The notes: generated by a model from the letters alone, not told the origin. A stretch of DNA of 64,000 nt from Diatrype stigma (GCA_022225965.2 JAKJXP020000022.1:62001-126000), one strand, 5' to 3'; counted from the first letter of the stretch, positions 47,297-58,157 are shown. Made by a program: numbers and translations.

Positions 47297-47407
47297 GGTA
47301 GTGACAAACCATCACAAATATAGACATTTCCCCACGAAAACGGCGAGTCAGCGCCGTGGGTGGCCGTGTCACTCCACTTTCGGGACTCGGGAGGACTTGT
47401 CACTACC
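47297..47407. repeat. 111-bp nested inverted repeat
   Basis: Perfect 11-bp ends GGTAGTGACAA (47297-47307) and TTGTCACTACC (47397-47407) enclose a GC-rich core with inner arms ACGGCG (47340-47345) / CGCCGT (47352-47357), i.e. CGG-N10-CCG. It could be a small foldback/MITE-like element or a regulatory palindrome. No clear target duplication flanks it. Confidence 0.5.
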
Positions 47408-48591
47408 TGAGGTGGCGTTGCATTTTCTCCAGCCTTGTGTGAACTAATTCAACGGCATGAATACCTACAGTTACGCTCACTATTTGGCACTTTCCTCGAG
47501 ATAACCGCTCACCCCCACCCACTCAGCTGAGCTGAGATCATTCCTGTAGGCATGCCAAGATGAACCCATCAAGATTGTACCGCCGGACATTTGGTACCTA
47601 GTGGGCTGTCAAGGCTATATCGAACGTTGAAAGACTCAAGTTAGTCGACGATACCGACCACCTTCGTTTCACACAGCACGAGCATAGTTCGTATGTCGAC
47701 CGAGTAGCGTACTCCTTAAGTTAGCTACACTGGCTGCTGGCAGTCTCACCCGTGTAAGCATTCATCACACGATAGAAGCCGCGGTAAGGCCTTATCCGGT
47801 CCAATCAGTGATACGGGACATCCCCGCGAGAGGAGGGGCGGGGTGTTTCACAAGAAGATCAGGGCCGGGTCAACCTGGTTGATCATTACATACACGTTCG
47901 TTTGGGGAACAGCTCAACGGTCTACATTCAATCCTTAGAGGTCAGAAATAAGTCATCAGTTATCTCGTTGCCCACCTTTTCGTGTGGGCTAGCAATTCGC
48001 CGGAGTACGAGCCGGAATCTCGGGCCCGGACATGGCGCCGCTCGCGTGCCTACTTACCAAAACGTTGCCAAATTGAATAGTGTATCAAAGATATGATTCT
48101 CGGTTTCAGGTCAAACGTTCTTTTGAAGCCAAACCAGCGAAAGTTTACAAGTAGTCGCAGTATATTTTACTTGCTAGGTAGGGACTATGACTAGTATTTC
48201 AACAACGACTTCTTCCACGAGCACCACCCCACCTAGTGCGGCTAATATCATGACAGGAACGCGCAGGCTTAGCATGCAGTTGGTCATACTTCTCACTCCC
48301 ATATGTGACTGAGTATGCATGTAGTGGTCAGCTAAACTAATTTCTGACGATATAGCTTTCCTTGCATTCGGTCGAGAGGACGTGTCTATCATTGGATGGC
48401 TGGGCAGGGTATCAACATTGTATGCTGCATTTAGTGACTCGGGATATCAGCAAACCACCATACACGCTGAAAAGTCCAACGGAGATCAGTATACGATGGC
48501 GTGCGATTCGCCCGGTCAGCACGCTGCATCCCCGAGCAGCAGGGACGGAGTCTTTCCCAACTAGGCCCCTGGCAAAGGGGGGAAGGCTCGG

Positions 48592-49980
48592 CTATCTACT
48601 CTGCTTGACCTTGCGAATCATGTCCTGAAGCTCATCCCGTATCTTAGATATACCCGCCGCAGAGAACTCGCCAGCCCGGTGCGCGGCCTCGTAAGCAGCA
48701 TCATCATCCGTGTTGCGGCTCACGCTCGTCATATCATCTATGGCCTTCTCCACCTTACGTAACTCCCTCAAGAGAATCACATGTCTCAGGTTGGCCTGGT
48801 CTTCCTGGTCCAGGTCGAGCATGCCGATCTGTATAGTCGTCGGCCGGACGCCGAATTGCTCCACGCGAGGGGGAGGGTCGAGCGAGGCGGGGGTGGAAGA
48901 AGGAGTGGAGGATGACGTCTGATGTGGCGGCGATTGCGTTTGGGAAGCATTGTTGCTGTCGCTTTTTTCGTTGCTGACCAAGGGGCAACTGGCTGCCGCG
49001 GCTACCCGATACCAGAATAGCACTTTGGATAGTATAGAAACATAGAGGAATGTGAGATGCGGGCAGGAAGCACATGTGCACTTCATCAACTCGCTCCAGC
49101 CATTGAGGGCGGATTTATTAGCAAGGAGCACCTTGTCGAAGCTTGGGACCAGGTCCTGTTCGGTGGTGGATAGCAGTGTCATCTCACTGAGATGTGGAAC
49201 TGCGGCGTGATGTAGCGAGCGTAGAACTGCAATAGCGCGGGCTTCGCAGTCATGCCTTGATTTAGTTGTAGTGGTAGAGCTGCTTGAGCTTGGTGTCTTG
49301 TGTTCAGGCTCTGAGGCGCTGAGAGATGGTCCCTCCTGTATCTTTGCAGACTGATCCGCATTACTATTAGCAGGGGCTGTACTGCTTGAAAGCTCCAAGG
49401 CCGATGTTGGCGATACGGTGTCCATTGTTAGAGGAGAACGCGTGAGATCCCCAAGATCAAAGTCCGTTTGGAAATCTCCTCGCGACCAGAACTGCAGGGG
49501 GTCTAAGGCTTCATTGGCACTGCTCTGTTTCAGCAGGTCTTGGCTTTCGCAGTTCAAGGCGGTGAAATCGTAGCTGAGAGACGAGTTCCATGGCTGCTCG
49601 TCAAGCAGCAGAACTGAGGGGGTGCGAATTGAGGCTGACGATAGAGTGGAAGCGATACTTTCACTGCCTTGGTTCGACGATGTTGTTGTCTGTAGACCTG
49701 GAAGGGTAGTGAGTTGAACATGCGCCTGCGCCTGTGCCTGTGCCTGGGCTGTAGCAGCAGAAGCAGCCTCGGCGGCCGCCTTTGCACGCTCGCATTCTGT
49801 CCTCTTCTGCCACGACTGCTTTCCGTGTCTGCGAGAGGGGCTGAATGTACAAGTCAATTGCATAGCTGCACAGCGATCGCAGGACGGACGTTTCTTGTCG
49901 CACCGGACCTTGGCGGACGAGCAATTGTCACACGCCTGGCGAAGCCGAATAATATGTTTCGCGGATACCGTGGTGGCCAT
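48592..49980 (-). CDS. AflR-like Zn2Cys6 transcription factor of the PKS cluster
   Basis: Intronless, 462 aa. The N-terminal zinc cluster CDNCSSAKVRCDKKRPSC continues into DRCAAMQLTC, spacing CX2CX6CX6CX2CX6C (residues 17-44). A basic linker follows (SPSRRHGKQSWQKR), then an Ala/Gln run from a GCxCAG-type repeat (AQAQAQAQAHVQ). The C-terminal part matches the AflR-type regulatory domain: ALRSLHHAAVP, CTCASCPHLTFLYVSILSKVLFWY, LRHVILLRELRKVEKAIDDM. Such proteins are pathway-specific activators of aromatic polyketide clusters (aflatoxin AflR and the regulators of anthraquinone clusters). Its place between the PKS and the thioesterase makes it the obvious local regulator. Target genes are inferred. 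Confidence 0.92.
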   Translation of the reverse strand: MATTVSAKHIIRLRQACDNCSSAKVRCDKKRPSCDRCAAMQLTCTFSPSRRHGKQSWQKRTECERAKAAAEAASAATAQAQAQAQAHVQLTTLPGLQTTTSSNQGSESIASTLSSASIRTPSVLLLDEQPWNSSLSYDFTALNCESQDLLKQSSANEALDPLQFWSRGDFQTDFDLGDLTRSPLTMDTVSPTSALELSSSTAPANSNADQSAKIQEGPSLSASEPEHKTPSSSSSTTTTKSRHDCEARAIAVLRSLHHAAVPHLSEMTLLSTTEQDLVPSFDKVLLANKSALNGWSELMKCTCASCPHLTFLYVSILSKVLFWYRVAAAASCPLVSNEKSDSNNASQTQSPPHQTSSSTPSSTPASLDPPPRVEQFGVRPTTIQIGMLDLDQEDQANLRHVILLRELRKVEKAIDDMTSVSRNTDDDAAYEAAHRAGEFSAAGISKIRDELQDMIRKVKQSR

Positions 49981-51226
49981 GCTGTGCTGTTTGATATAAA
50001 TTAACGGACTTCACCAAAGAACAGATAGACGGCTTTGGCCACTGTACTATCGCGATCCTCCATCCGAGGTCTTTTTTGTTCTCGGGTTTGAAGCGACCCC
50101 TACGCCCCTCTCCTCACGCCCCTGTAAATGAATACGACGAATACCATTCGCATTCGGTTGGGTACGAGGCCCGGGTCGTGGCGCCAGCTGATGCCAAGCG
50201 AGGCGTGAGATTCCTAATCACCAACTATGTGGCTAACTACCTGCATATTCCGTATACGTGGTTTATTTTCGGTTGCTATTGGACATCCAGTCGTTTCTTG
50301 ATAGGGGCGATTGCAAAATGCATCGTTTTTCTACGCTACCTTTGGCTAAAATGTAGGGATTCTATTCCGCCTACGTCTAGATACTACCTCATCTTATATC
50401 GCCTAGATTCCTAGATAAGTGATACATTACTGTGTCAGCAAGCAACAGGAATGGTGTGATTTGAGATATTGTCGTACATGAGTCACCAGCCTTGCTAGGC
50501 CCTTTCAGTTACCTGAGACCTCTATTGTTACTTATCCCTGATTCCCTATGACGACACACCTTATAACAAGAATTATGTAGGCATGCGTACACGACCATGC
50601 CCATAGATATTCATCGTGTAAAGATCCGTTTGGTGAAGATAGATATACAACCTACTCTTAGAGTCGATGAGCCTCATTAAGTTGTATAGCTTGGGAGGTC
50701 AGCCCCTTTTAGGATTGGCTTGAGGATGGGCTTATTTCTATAATTCCGAAGCTTTCAACTCGCCCTAGGGAACAGGGGTTATCACGAGTACGTTTCTTTC
50801 GGACCTGTCATACCTATACCTATGGGAGTCACCATCGCCGATCGCCACCCGTGACAATAGATTAAGCTAACGGGATCCGTATGATGGTGTAGCTACCGAC
50901 GTGGGGGATATACGAACGATTCGGGATGTCTGTGTGGAGATAAGCCCGTGCTGCAACTTCTGGCCCTCCTGGCATAGAACACAGATGCAAGGACGAATCT
51001 TACGGAGACCGGCGACAATATGGGGACCCATGTAAGCTTCGTTAGCGGAAGGCGCTGCGGGAAGGTCACAGAGCACCTTGTTTCTCTAAAGGGGTAGGTT
51101 TCTAGCTACTGGAGTTCTATTGGGGGTGCGAATTTTCAAATAGCCGTCGGACAAAGTTGGTCCTCATCTTCTCAGGCTAAGGCTTGACATTCTTCCCCCT
51201 TTTCTGCTTCCCCAACTTTCAACAAG
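49981..51226. other. Divergent promoter region, regulator / thioesterase
   Basis: 1.2 kb between the divergent starts of the Zn2Cys6 factor and the thioesterase. A 112-codon plus-strand frame (50076-50414) is AT-rich and unlike any family; I do not call it. A GCCGTCGG box lies near 51143. Confidence 0.45.
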
Positions 51227-52310
51227 ATGCCGTCAGCTCTAGCAAAAATCAACCAGTCAGTCTGGGAAGACTACCTGCAGGCTCAAGATGCACGGCTCCC
51301 TGCTCTGCGACCTATTGAGCGTCTTTCAAGTCGTGTGATTCGGGTTCTCGGTGGAAATGCAGGCTTGATGCGGCTGCAAGGCACTAACACCTACATAATC
51401 GGCACCGGGGAGTCGAGACTGCTTGTTGACACGGGACAGGTAAAGCAACAGGAAAGACCAACTACCTTTTGATTCTTAGCTTACGCGTATGTTTCTATAG
51501 GGTGAACCATTCTGGATCGATCACGTCAAGAAGGTGCTTGAAGAGTTAGGCCTTGCCATCTCAGCAGTTCTTCTCACGCATTGGCATAGCGATCACACCG
51601 GCGGAGTCCCAGACCTGATCGCCTACCGGCCAGAATTGGCTCATCAGATCTACAAGTGTGACCCCGATCGTGGGCAGAAAGGGATCACAGATGGCCAGGT
51701 ATTCCATGTCGAAGGTGCCACCGTGAGGGCTGTTTTTACTCCAGGTCACGCACACGACCACATGTGCTTCAAGCTGGACGAAGAGAACGTACTGTTCACG
51801 GGAGACAATGTCCTTGGCCACGGGCAAACCGTCTTCGAGGACCTGGGTCTTTTCACCAAAAGCCTGGACATCATGGCCAACCTCCACTGCCAGCTTGGCT
51901 ACCCGGCGCACGGAGACGTGCTCCGCGACCTGCCGTCTAAAATGCGCGAGGTCGTCAAGCAGAAACAGTACCGCGAGCGTCAGATCTACCAAGGCCTAGT
52001 ATACTCGAAGGCCGATGCTGCGCAGCAGGCCGGCAGCGATGGCGGCAGGGGTAAGGGGAAAGGCAGTCTGGCGATCCCCGCGCTCGTCAGGCTGCTCTAC
52101 GGCGAAGTGGAGCCGGAGGTCTACAAACTGGCTATAGAACCTTCTGTCTCTTGTACCTTAGCCAAACTGGCCGAGGACCGAAAGGTCGGGTTCGAGATGG
52201 TGGGCGGCGAGAAGTGCTGGTTTGTCCGCGAGAACCGGACGAGTCGCATCACGACGCGCAGGATTGGAGAGAAACGTGCTTCCTCAAACAACATAGCTGT
52301 AACACACTAG
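51227..52310 (+). CDS. Metallo-beta-lactamase-type thioesterase (trans-acting PKS release)
   Basis: Two exons, 51227-51439 and 51501-52310, 340 aa. Landmarks: [24 protein letters not shown], the zinc motif [10 protein letters not shown] (HxHxDH, about 97-103), [12 protein letters not shown] (metal His), [12 protein letters not shown] (metal Asp) and LGYPAHGDV (metal His). Length and motifs match the MBL thioesterases that hydrolyse or condense the ACP-bound product of NR-PKSs lacking a TE domain (AptB, MdpF and ACTE types). The PKS in this cluster ends at its ACP, so this enzyme is the likely partner. A short Gly/Lys-rich insert (GGRGKGKG) lies near residue 225. The start sits 3' of a pyrimidine-rich leader and matches the family's N-terminal length. 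Confidence 0.93.
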
Positions 52311-52847
52311 TCGATGGACTGGATGTTGCGATATAGGTTCCATGAATCCTCGGATAGTCTTGCGATAGAACTCTACAAGCTTTAGAACCAAGTACCTAGG
52401 TACTTGCTTTACCTAATGATGGGTTGATCTTCATCCTGTAGTGAGCCTCAGATGGTTACCTAGCGGTCTAGGCCGAAAGTATATTTACTTGATAACGTAG
52501 ATCCCCCGGGTTCATGATTTCGAGGCTCCGTTCAGATTCTACGCCTGCCAATAGTTACGTAATGGAAGAGCCTGTTAAGGATTTGGTGAGTTATGCACCT
52601 CAGGGTGAGAATGGTTGCCGGGGGCTACGTTACGCAAACACGCTCTAATGCATGTCTTCTATTAAAATATATACGGCTTTTTAGAACGCTCCTTATCCAA
52701 GAATCTTACACCAATCTGTAACCTTATCTACCTGACCATTCCGACCGTCCGACGTAGCCTCTTGCCAACTCCAGCAAGTCAGGTAGTCTTCCATGTACTG
52801 CTTTGGTATCTATTTGGGCTCACCAAACCTGTGGCTTATGAGGATCT
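52311..52847. other. Intergenic region between convergent genes
   Basis: 3' ends of the thioesterase and the transporter face each other. It contains TACCTAGGTA at 52393-52402. No gene. Confidence 0.5.
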
Positions 52848-54856
52848 TCAGTTATCTGAAGTGGATGATCCGTTGCTTACTCCATGTTCTACCTTCTCGT
52901 GGCCTTTGATCTTCTTCCACTCCATGCCGACGGCGCCAAGAATTGACAGACAAGCTAAAATTAGCGAGATACGGAACGCCCAGCGCAGAGAATCATTGTA
53001 GGCTACTAGCACGTCTTGAAGGTACTCTGCTGGCACCAATTGGCGAAGAGTCGTCGCTCCGCTTTGGACAACGTTGGCTGTATCTAGGTTGGGGATGTTC
53101 AATGCTTCGATGGACCTAAACAGTCTCGTGTTGAAGAGGTTGTTGCCGACACTGACAAAGATAGCGGCTCCAAAGAACTCAAGCATGATGACTGTGGCAA
53201 TGCCAGTTGAGATATCGGCATTTGGTAGGGCCTGCATGATCAGTCAGAATATGCAACAATACAGGTGATGAACAGACATACTGATTGAACAGCGATGGGA
53301 GGAAGTTGTAAAGCCATTCCAGTCCCGATGCCTTCAAGTATTTGATATCCGACCCACTGGCCTGTTGGAGTGTCCACGTCCCAAGTCGTTATCAACCCAC
53401 AACCGATGGAAGAGAGAACGGAGCAACCGATGAAGAAAGGTACATAATGACCCCATTTGGAGGTTATGATCCCCGTAAGCAGAAGCATGACGACATTAGA
53501 CACAATAAGAGGGATCATATAGATCCCTGATCCCTCTGCAGTCGTTCCTTTGACAGCTTGAAAGTAGAGGGGGATGAAATAGATATTATTCGTGAAAGAG
53601 CCGAACGTGCAGAGAATGAAGAAAGATGTAGCGGCAACAGTGCGTTGCTTTCCAATACGAGGCGGGATGGTAGCATCTTCACCCATGAAGAACTGGTCAA
53701 CGCCGAACGCAATGAGAAGGACCTGGATGGGATCATTAGGGCATAACTCTCTTGAATGTAGGAGGAATTACTTACCCCAAACAAGACTAGGAGAAAGATA
53801 GATCTCCAATCATTCCAAGCCCAATCGCCACCACCCGATTCCAAAACCAGTAAAAGGCAGATAATGCTAGGTAAGAACAAGACCGTTCCTAGGGGGTCGA
53901 ACTTCTGCAGGAGCTGGAAAAAGGGGAGCTGTGTCTTTCGAGGCGGTTGGATGTGGAGAAAAAAGATGACGATGACGCCAGCAACACCGCCGATTGGAAG
54001 GTTGATGTAGAAACACCTACGTTGAGTGTCAGCCAATGCTTCAGCTTATACAGACCATCAGAGCGACTGACCAACGCCAAGTAACGTAGTCGGTAAAGGC
54101 ACCACCGATCTATACGAAGTATGTCAGAACACATCATATTGAAGTTGTGTACAGAGGCCACTCAGGTAACAAATACTAACCAAAGGTGCAACCACGGAAG
54201 ATATGCCGAACATGGCACCGTTGATCCCTTGGAACGCCGGTGCCTTCTCGGGCGGAACCAGAAGACTGATGATGATCAAGGCCCCTGAGAACAACGCGGC
54301 GGCACCGACCCCTGAGATGGCTCGCCCAACGATGAAGGCAACCGAGGTTGGCGCCAGTGCCGTGATGAGCGAGCCAACCTCGAAGATGATGAGTGCCGAC
54401 ATAAAGACCCATTTAGCGGAGTACCGAGAGTAAAGCTTGCCGGAGACGAGTTGGAACGCGCATGTCGGAAGGAGATAGGCCGAACCGTACCTGTGGCACA
54501 CACCGTTAATGAGGTTCTATTTACTGATCGTAGCTCGTTCGGCCAATAGGAACTGCTGCCGGCACAGGGTGTTTTCATCCGTCTTACCATCCGATATCAT
54601 TGACCGAGTGAAAGTCATCCGTGATTCTGGGGATAGCCGTGACGATGATGACATTGTCGAGGGCAACGCAGAACACAGCGAGAGCCAAAGCAACCATTGT
54701 CAAGATAAACCCAATGCTGTTCAACTTGGTCGGCTGCATAGGTGCAGCTTCTAGCGCGAGACCATGAGAGGCCTTCTCGGGTATGACATCGTCATGGCGA
54801 TTGTCCGTCTCGTGCGCTGCCATGGCCTCCTGCAAATCGCTGGTTTTCTCACCCAT
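52848..54856 (-). CDS. MFS drug-efflux-type transporter
   Basis: Six minus-strand exons, 54588-54856, 54181-54490, 54072-54109, 53776-54016, 53282-53722 and 52848-53231, encode 560 aa; every join keeps frame, including a 38-nt third exon ([13 protein letters not shown]). Cytosolic polar N-terminus ([17 protein letters not shown]), then about 14 membrane spans. DHA-type signatures are [17 protein letters not shown] (motif D1), [38 protein letters not shown] (motif C region) and [13 protein letters not shown]. The C-terminus is polar. Probable plasma-membrane exporter of the cluster product or a self-protection pump. A second Met nine codons upstream (54883) is possible; 54856 is preferred because the extra residues are not family-like. 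Confidence 0.92.
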
Positions 54857-55499
54857 GATCAAGAAGATGTATGTCGGTAACAACCTCTCAATGCGAATGG
54901 TGAAACAAACTCAGTTCTTTTAAAAGAAGAACGGTATTTGTATCTAGAGTTATGTATGAAGGGAATAAAAAACTTCACGGGCAGGGAGATTATCAATCGA
55001 GCGCTTGCTGATGTCTCAGGAACCATTCCCCAATCCAACCAATCAGAAGTGCCGTACGGACTCCGGGGTTAACACCGTTTTGAGAATACCGTAATGAACC
55101 CCCGTATTATACTTCCTACACAAACTGGGGGTATAATACTGGCCACCCCCTATCATAATGGTATGTAGCATAAGTAAAAGGAGATTTACCAGCTTGTATT
55201 CTGCAACCATTACCTTGATTGAATCAGGACGTGCTTTGCGGCTTAGATAATCTGTTTGAACGATTTATCACTGTTTACTGACGGTAATCAGATATTCTAG
55301 GTAGAATATCGCGAGATTGCCAAGAGACACCAGATCATCTACCATCAGTTAGTCAACATAGAGTAGTTCGAATTCTTGTTTCACCATGCAGTATGTAAGG
55401 TATGCAATGAGCACTTTGCACTTATTTGAATGCTGGTCATACAGACGACATATGTATTATAAGAGCATTATCTAAGTGCTGACAGGCAGCCCCCCCTAC
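54857..55499. other. Transporter upstream region
   Basis: Contains inverted repeat GTATTATAC (55104-55112) / GTATAATAC (55131-55139) and the triplet array CCGTACGGACTCCGG (55052-55066), which holds CCG-N2-CGG and CGG-N3-CCG. No gene. Confidence 0.45.
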
Positions 55500-56691
55500 C
55501 TACTTCACATCCAGGGAGGCCACCGTATCAAACGCCTCTCGCATCGACTCCTCCATCGGTCTCCACCCAGGCCTGCCAAGCCAACGGAGCAAATCTTCAG
55601 CTCTAGGCTGATCTACGATGTTTGACAGATCCCATCCCTCATTCTCCGGCGGGTCTGTAGACGAATGAGTCAATATCAGAACGCTATCGTCCCACTCGCG
55701 ATAAGAAGTGCGTTGGAATACCTACCTGGAAACTCGTGTTCGGGGTACATCGCCCTAAGCCTGGCAATCCAGTCCGTCCAGTTCTTCCTGTGCGCCACCG
55801 CGAAGATCCTCTCGCCGCGGTAGTCCGGGTGGAGGAGGGCCCCGACGTGCAGGAGCGCGTTGTCCCGGGCGTCGATCATGAACTGCGGGTACAGCATCTT
55901 GAAGAACGCGTCGCCCCTCCACAAGGCGCTGATGAACAGGTAGCACGGGCCCATGCCGCAGAAGCTCTGCTTCTCGGGGCTGACGGATACCCCGGTGGGG
56001 AAGTCGGGCAGGGTGGTGTTGGCGGTGAAGTGCGGCTTCTGGGAGGCCATGTAGCTCCACAGGGCCTCCTCGGCCGCCACCTTGGACGCGATGTACGTGT
56101 CGAGGCCCCGATCGGGGGTGTACGGAGGCGGCGCCCACGCGCGCTCCACCGCCCCGGTGTTCCAGGTCTTCTGCGTGACCTCGATGGGCTCGTTGAACCG
56201 TCCCTGCGAGAACGTGCCGGCGGTAGACGTGTACACGAACCGCTTGAGGCCCGGCTCTTTGGCGGCCGCGTCGAGCGCATTGGTGAGATAGGCCACCGTG
56301 TCGTGGACTACGATGTTGGGATCCGGGTTGAACGACACGTTGGCCACGAAATGCGCGAAGGCCCCGCAGCCCTTGACGGCTGCGTCCAGAGCCCCGGGGG
56401 TCTTGTAATCTGCGATTTCAAGGAGTTCGAACATGCCAGCGCCATAGCGGCTGTCAAAGAGCTCTTTCACCCAACCCGACTTGGAGAGGTCTCTGACGGT
56501 TCCTCTCACCCCTGTAGCAGGATAGCGTGAGTTGCTAACGTACGATTGTGAAGCTATACCGGAAGGGGGTTCATACTATAGCCAAGTGCTAACAACTCAT
56601 CTGCCACTTTGCATCCCATGAAGCCATTCACGGCCGTTATCAGGATTAGGGAGCCGGGTGGCAAGATAGCGTTCTTTGGTGGTGCAACCAT
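55500..56691 (-). CDS. Extended SDR, dihydroflavonol-4-reductase-like
   Basis: Minus-strand exons 56577-56691, 55726-56511 and 55500-55654 give 351 aa with all frames intact. NAD(P)-binding start: SLILITAVNGFMGCKVADELLALGY then RVRGTVRDLSK. The usual TGxxGxxG reads TAVNGFMG, so the first Gly is Ala. The middle carries FAHFVANV and VVHDTVAYLTNALDAA. The catalytic Tyr/Lys pair is DTYIASKVAAEEALW, with FVYTSTAGTF supplying the Ser/Thr. The last exon ends RWLGRPGWRPMEESMREAFDTVASLDVK. It probably reduces a ketone or aldehyde, or an anthraquinone-type carbonyl, in the pathway. Substrate unknown. Confidence 0.88.
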
Positions 56692-57618
56692 TTTCGCAAG
56701 CCTTATGAGCACGCCCTTTCCTACAATCTACACAAATAAGCATCCGAGGTACGCAGTGATATATTGCTGTCATGGGTCTACTCACGATAGGATTCTTTGC
56801 GAACGACCAATCCAATGTGATACAAGAGACGAGGTGGAATGGGCGACGTTACTAGCTGGGCTAGGAGATGTGTCTATTGTTACTATATTATCACTACAGC
56901 CACTGGCATCCAAACATAGTAGACTTCACTAAACCTTTCTCGCGAGCTGCCTACATTCTTGATTTCAGATGGCACACGTGTGGCATCCCGGAAGATACCG
57001 TCATGTCCGTGGAGATGATTGCGCATATGTTTGAGGCCCGCGGCGTAAGCAGTTCCCTATCTACCCTTCTGCCCAATCCTTCAAAGACATTACTTCGTTG
57101 AACAAACCATCAAGGCACAGAAGTTTGCATCGAATCCGACGCCGTCTTCGCGAAAGTGTAGAGGTACGTACCTACGTCTGGGATTAACCTTAGTTGCCGG
57201 CGGAACGGCTCCACTTATCCGTTTCGGGGAGCGTGAATACGGAACCGGCGTTTTCGGCGATCATCGGGGAGCGTCGGGGAGCGACGGGAATTGGACACGC
57301 ACTAACCACATCTGGCCTTCACGGCAAGCAAAGATGCAATTCTGGATGCATGGGAAAGTGACTGGTTGATAATACCTACAATTGCATTTGACCATCAATG
57401 CAGCCCCTATACCCCGTACCTTGTACTATTTTAAGTACTGCAGAGCCATTGGTTACGGTCAGCTAGTGGAGCGCGACACCGAACGATTGAGCCAATCGTA
57501 TAACACCGTTAGGTTTAGATCCACTATACTTCGCACACATTCCCACTCAGGGAGGGGCACAAGATTTGTCTTGCAACACTTCAAGCTCAGCCCTACTCCA
57601 TCCAATTCCCGAGTCCTA
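56692..57618. other. Intergenic region with CGG-rich repeats
   Basis: Upstream of the SDR. It contains TTGCCGGCGG (57194-57203) and three TCGGGGAGCG decamers (57224-57233, 57264-57273, 57274-57283). No gene. Confidence 0.5.
57224..57283 (+). repeat. Three copies of TCGGGGAGCG
   Basis: Exact decamers at 57224-57233, 57264-57273 and 57274-57283, the last two head-to-tail, with a partial TCGGCG at 57254. Possible Zn2Cys6 half-site array upstream of the SDR gene. Confidence 0.5.
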
Positions 57619-58157
57619 CTAGAAAACAACGACTCCATCATGTATGCCCCCGGCTTTGACCCATCCATCGAGTGCATGTTTGCTTTCTCTCGCCACCTTT
57701 TCAACGTAGTCAGGCCCGACCGGTACCGTCGGGGCTTTCGCCGGGTCGCCCACTAGCCAAGCCACGGGCTCCTTGTTGATCCCCGCACATGTCTTCCTGA
57801 GCTCCTCAGCATCTGACAACGTCAGCCCACGGCCCGTGGTGGTTTGCTGTAGTCGCTCGTGCCGACGCTGTTCTTACTCTGTGTATCGGGGTCTCGGCCC
57901 GCGAGAACGTGCTTGATCTCGGCTGCCGCTGCTTCGATTCCTAGCGTGAAGTGGATGACTGAGGTTGGGCTGGTTAGTTCAACTTGACACTTTCTGATGG
58001 GACGTCTAGTATAAGCACCACCAAACATGAGAACCCCTTTATTAAGGCTGAACCAACCTTCATACTCGGGCCGAAGGATCTCCGCCACCCGCCTCCCGAT
58101 CTGTTCAGTCTTCCCACAAAGGATAATAGGGAGCGGATTGGGTAGAGTGGAAGTCAT
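57619..58157 (-). CDS. Small dinucleotide-fold-like fungal protein
   Basis: Minus strand. First exon 58058-58157 (MTSTLPNPLPIILCGKTEQIG, then RRVAEILRPEYE) joins in frame to VIHFTLGIEAAAAEIKHVL from 57958. The C-terminal block AEELRKTCAGINKEPVAWL to GIHDGVVVF ends at 57619. The middle is ambiguous. The open frame runs on through NSVGTSDYSKPPRAV, which looks family-like, but stops at 57822 out of frame with the C-terminal block. A 65-bp intron (57813-57877) with perfect GTAAGA donor, CTGAC branch and CAG acceptor restores frame but removes that stretch (124 aa). I recall short fungal proteins starting PIILCGKTEQIG with a Rossmann-like N-terminus; their function is unknown to me. Located inside the PKS cluster. 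Confidence 0.6.

Larger units (their letters stand above)
46089..48591. other. PKS upstream / regulator downstream region
   Basis: 2.5 kb without a recognisable gene. Candidate regulatory sites are annotated separately: CCG-N6-CGG at 46241-46252 and a 111-bp nested inverted repeat at 47297-47407. TCGCCGG-type boxes occur at 46394-46402 and 47997-48005. Confidence 0.5.

Noticed and set aside
50076..50414. 112-codon frame between regulator and thioesterase
   Set aside because: AT-rich, irregular peptide, no homology recognised, lies in a divergent promoter.
57822..57958. Calling the small Rossmann-like gene a pseudogene outright
   Set aside because: A canonical intron restores the frame, so a functional gene remains possible; reported as a finding instead.
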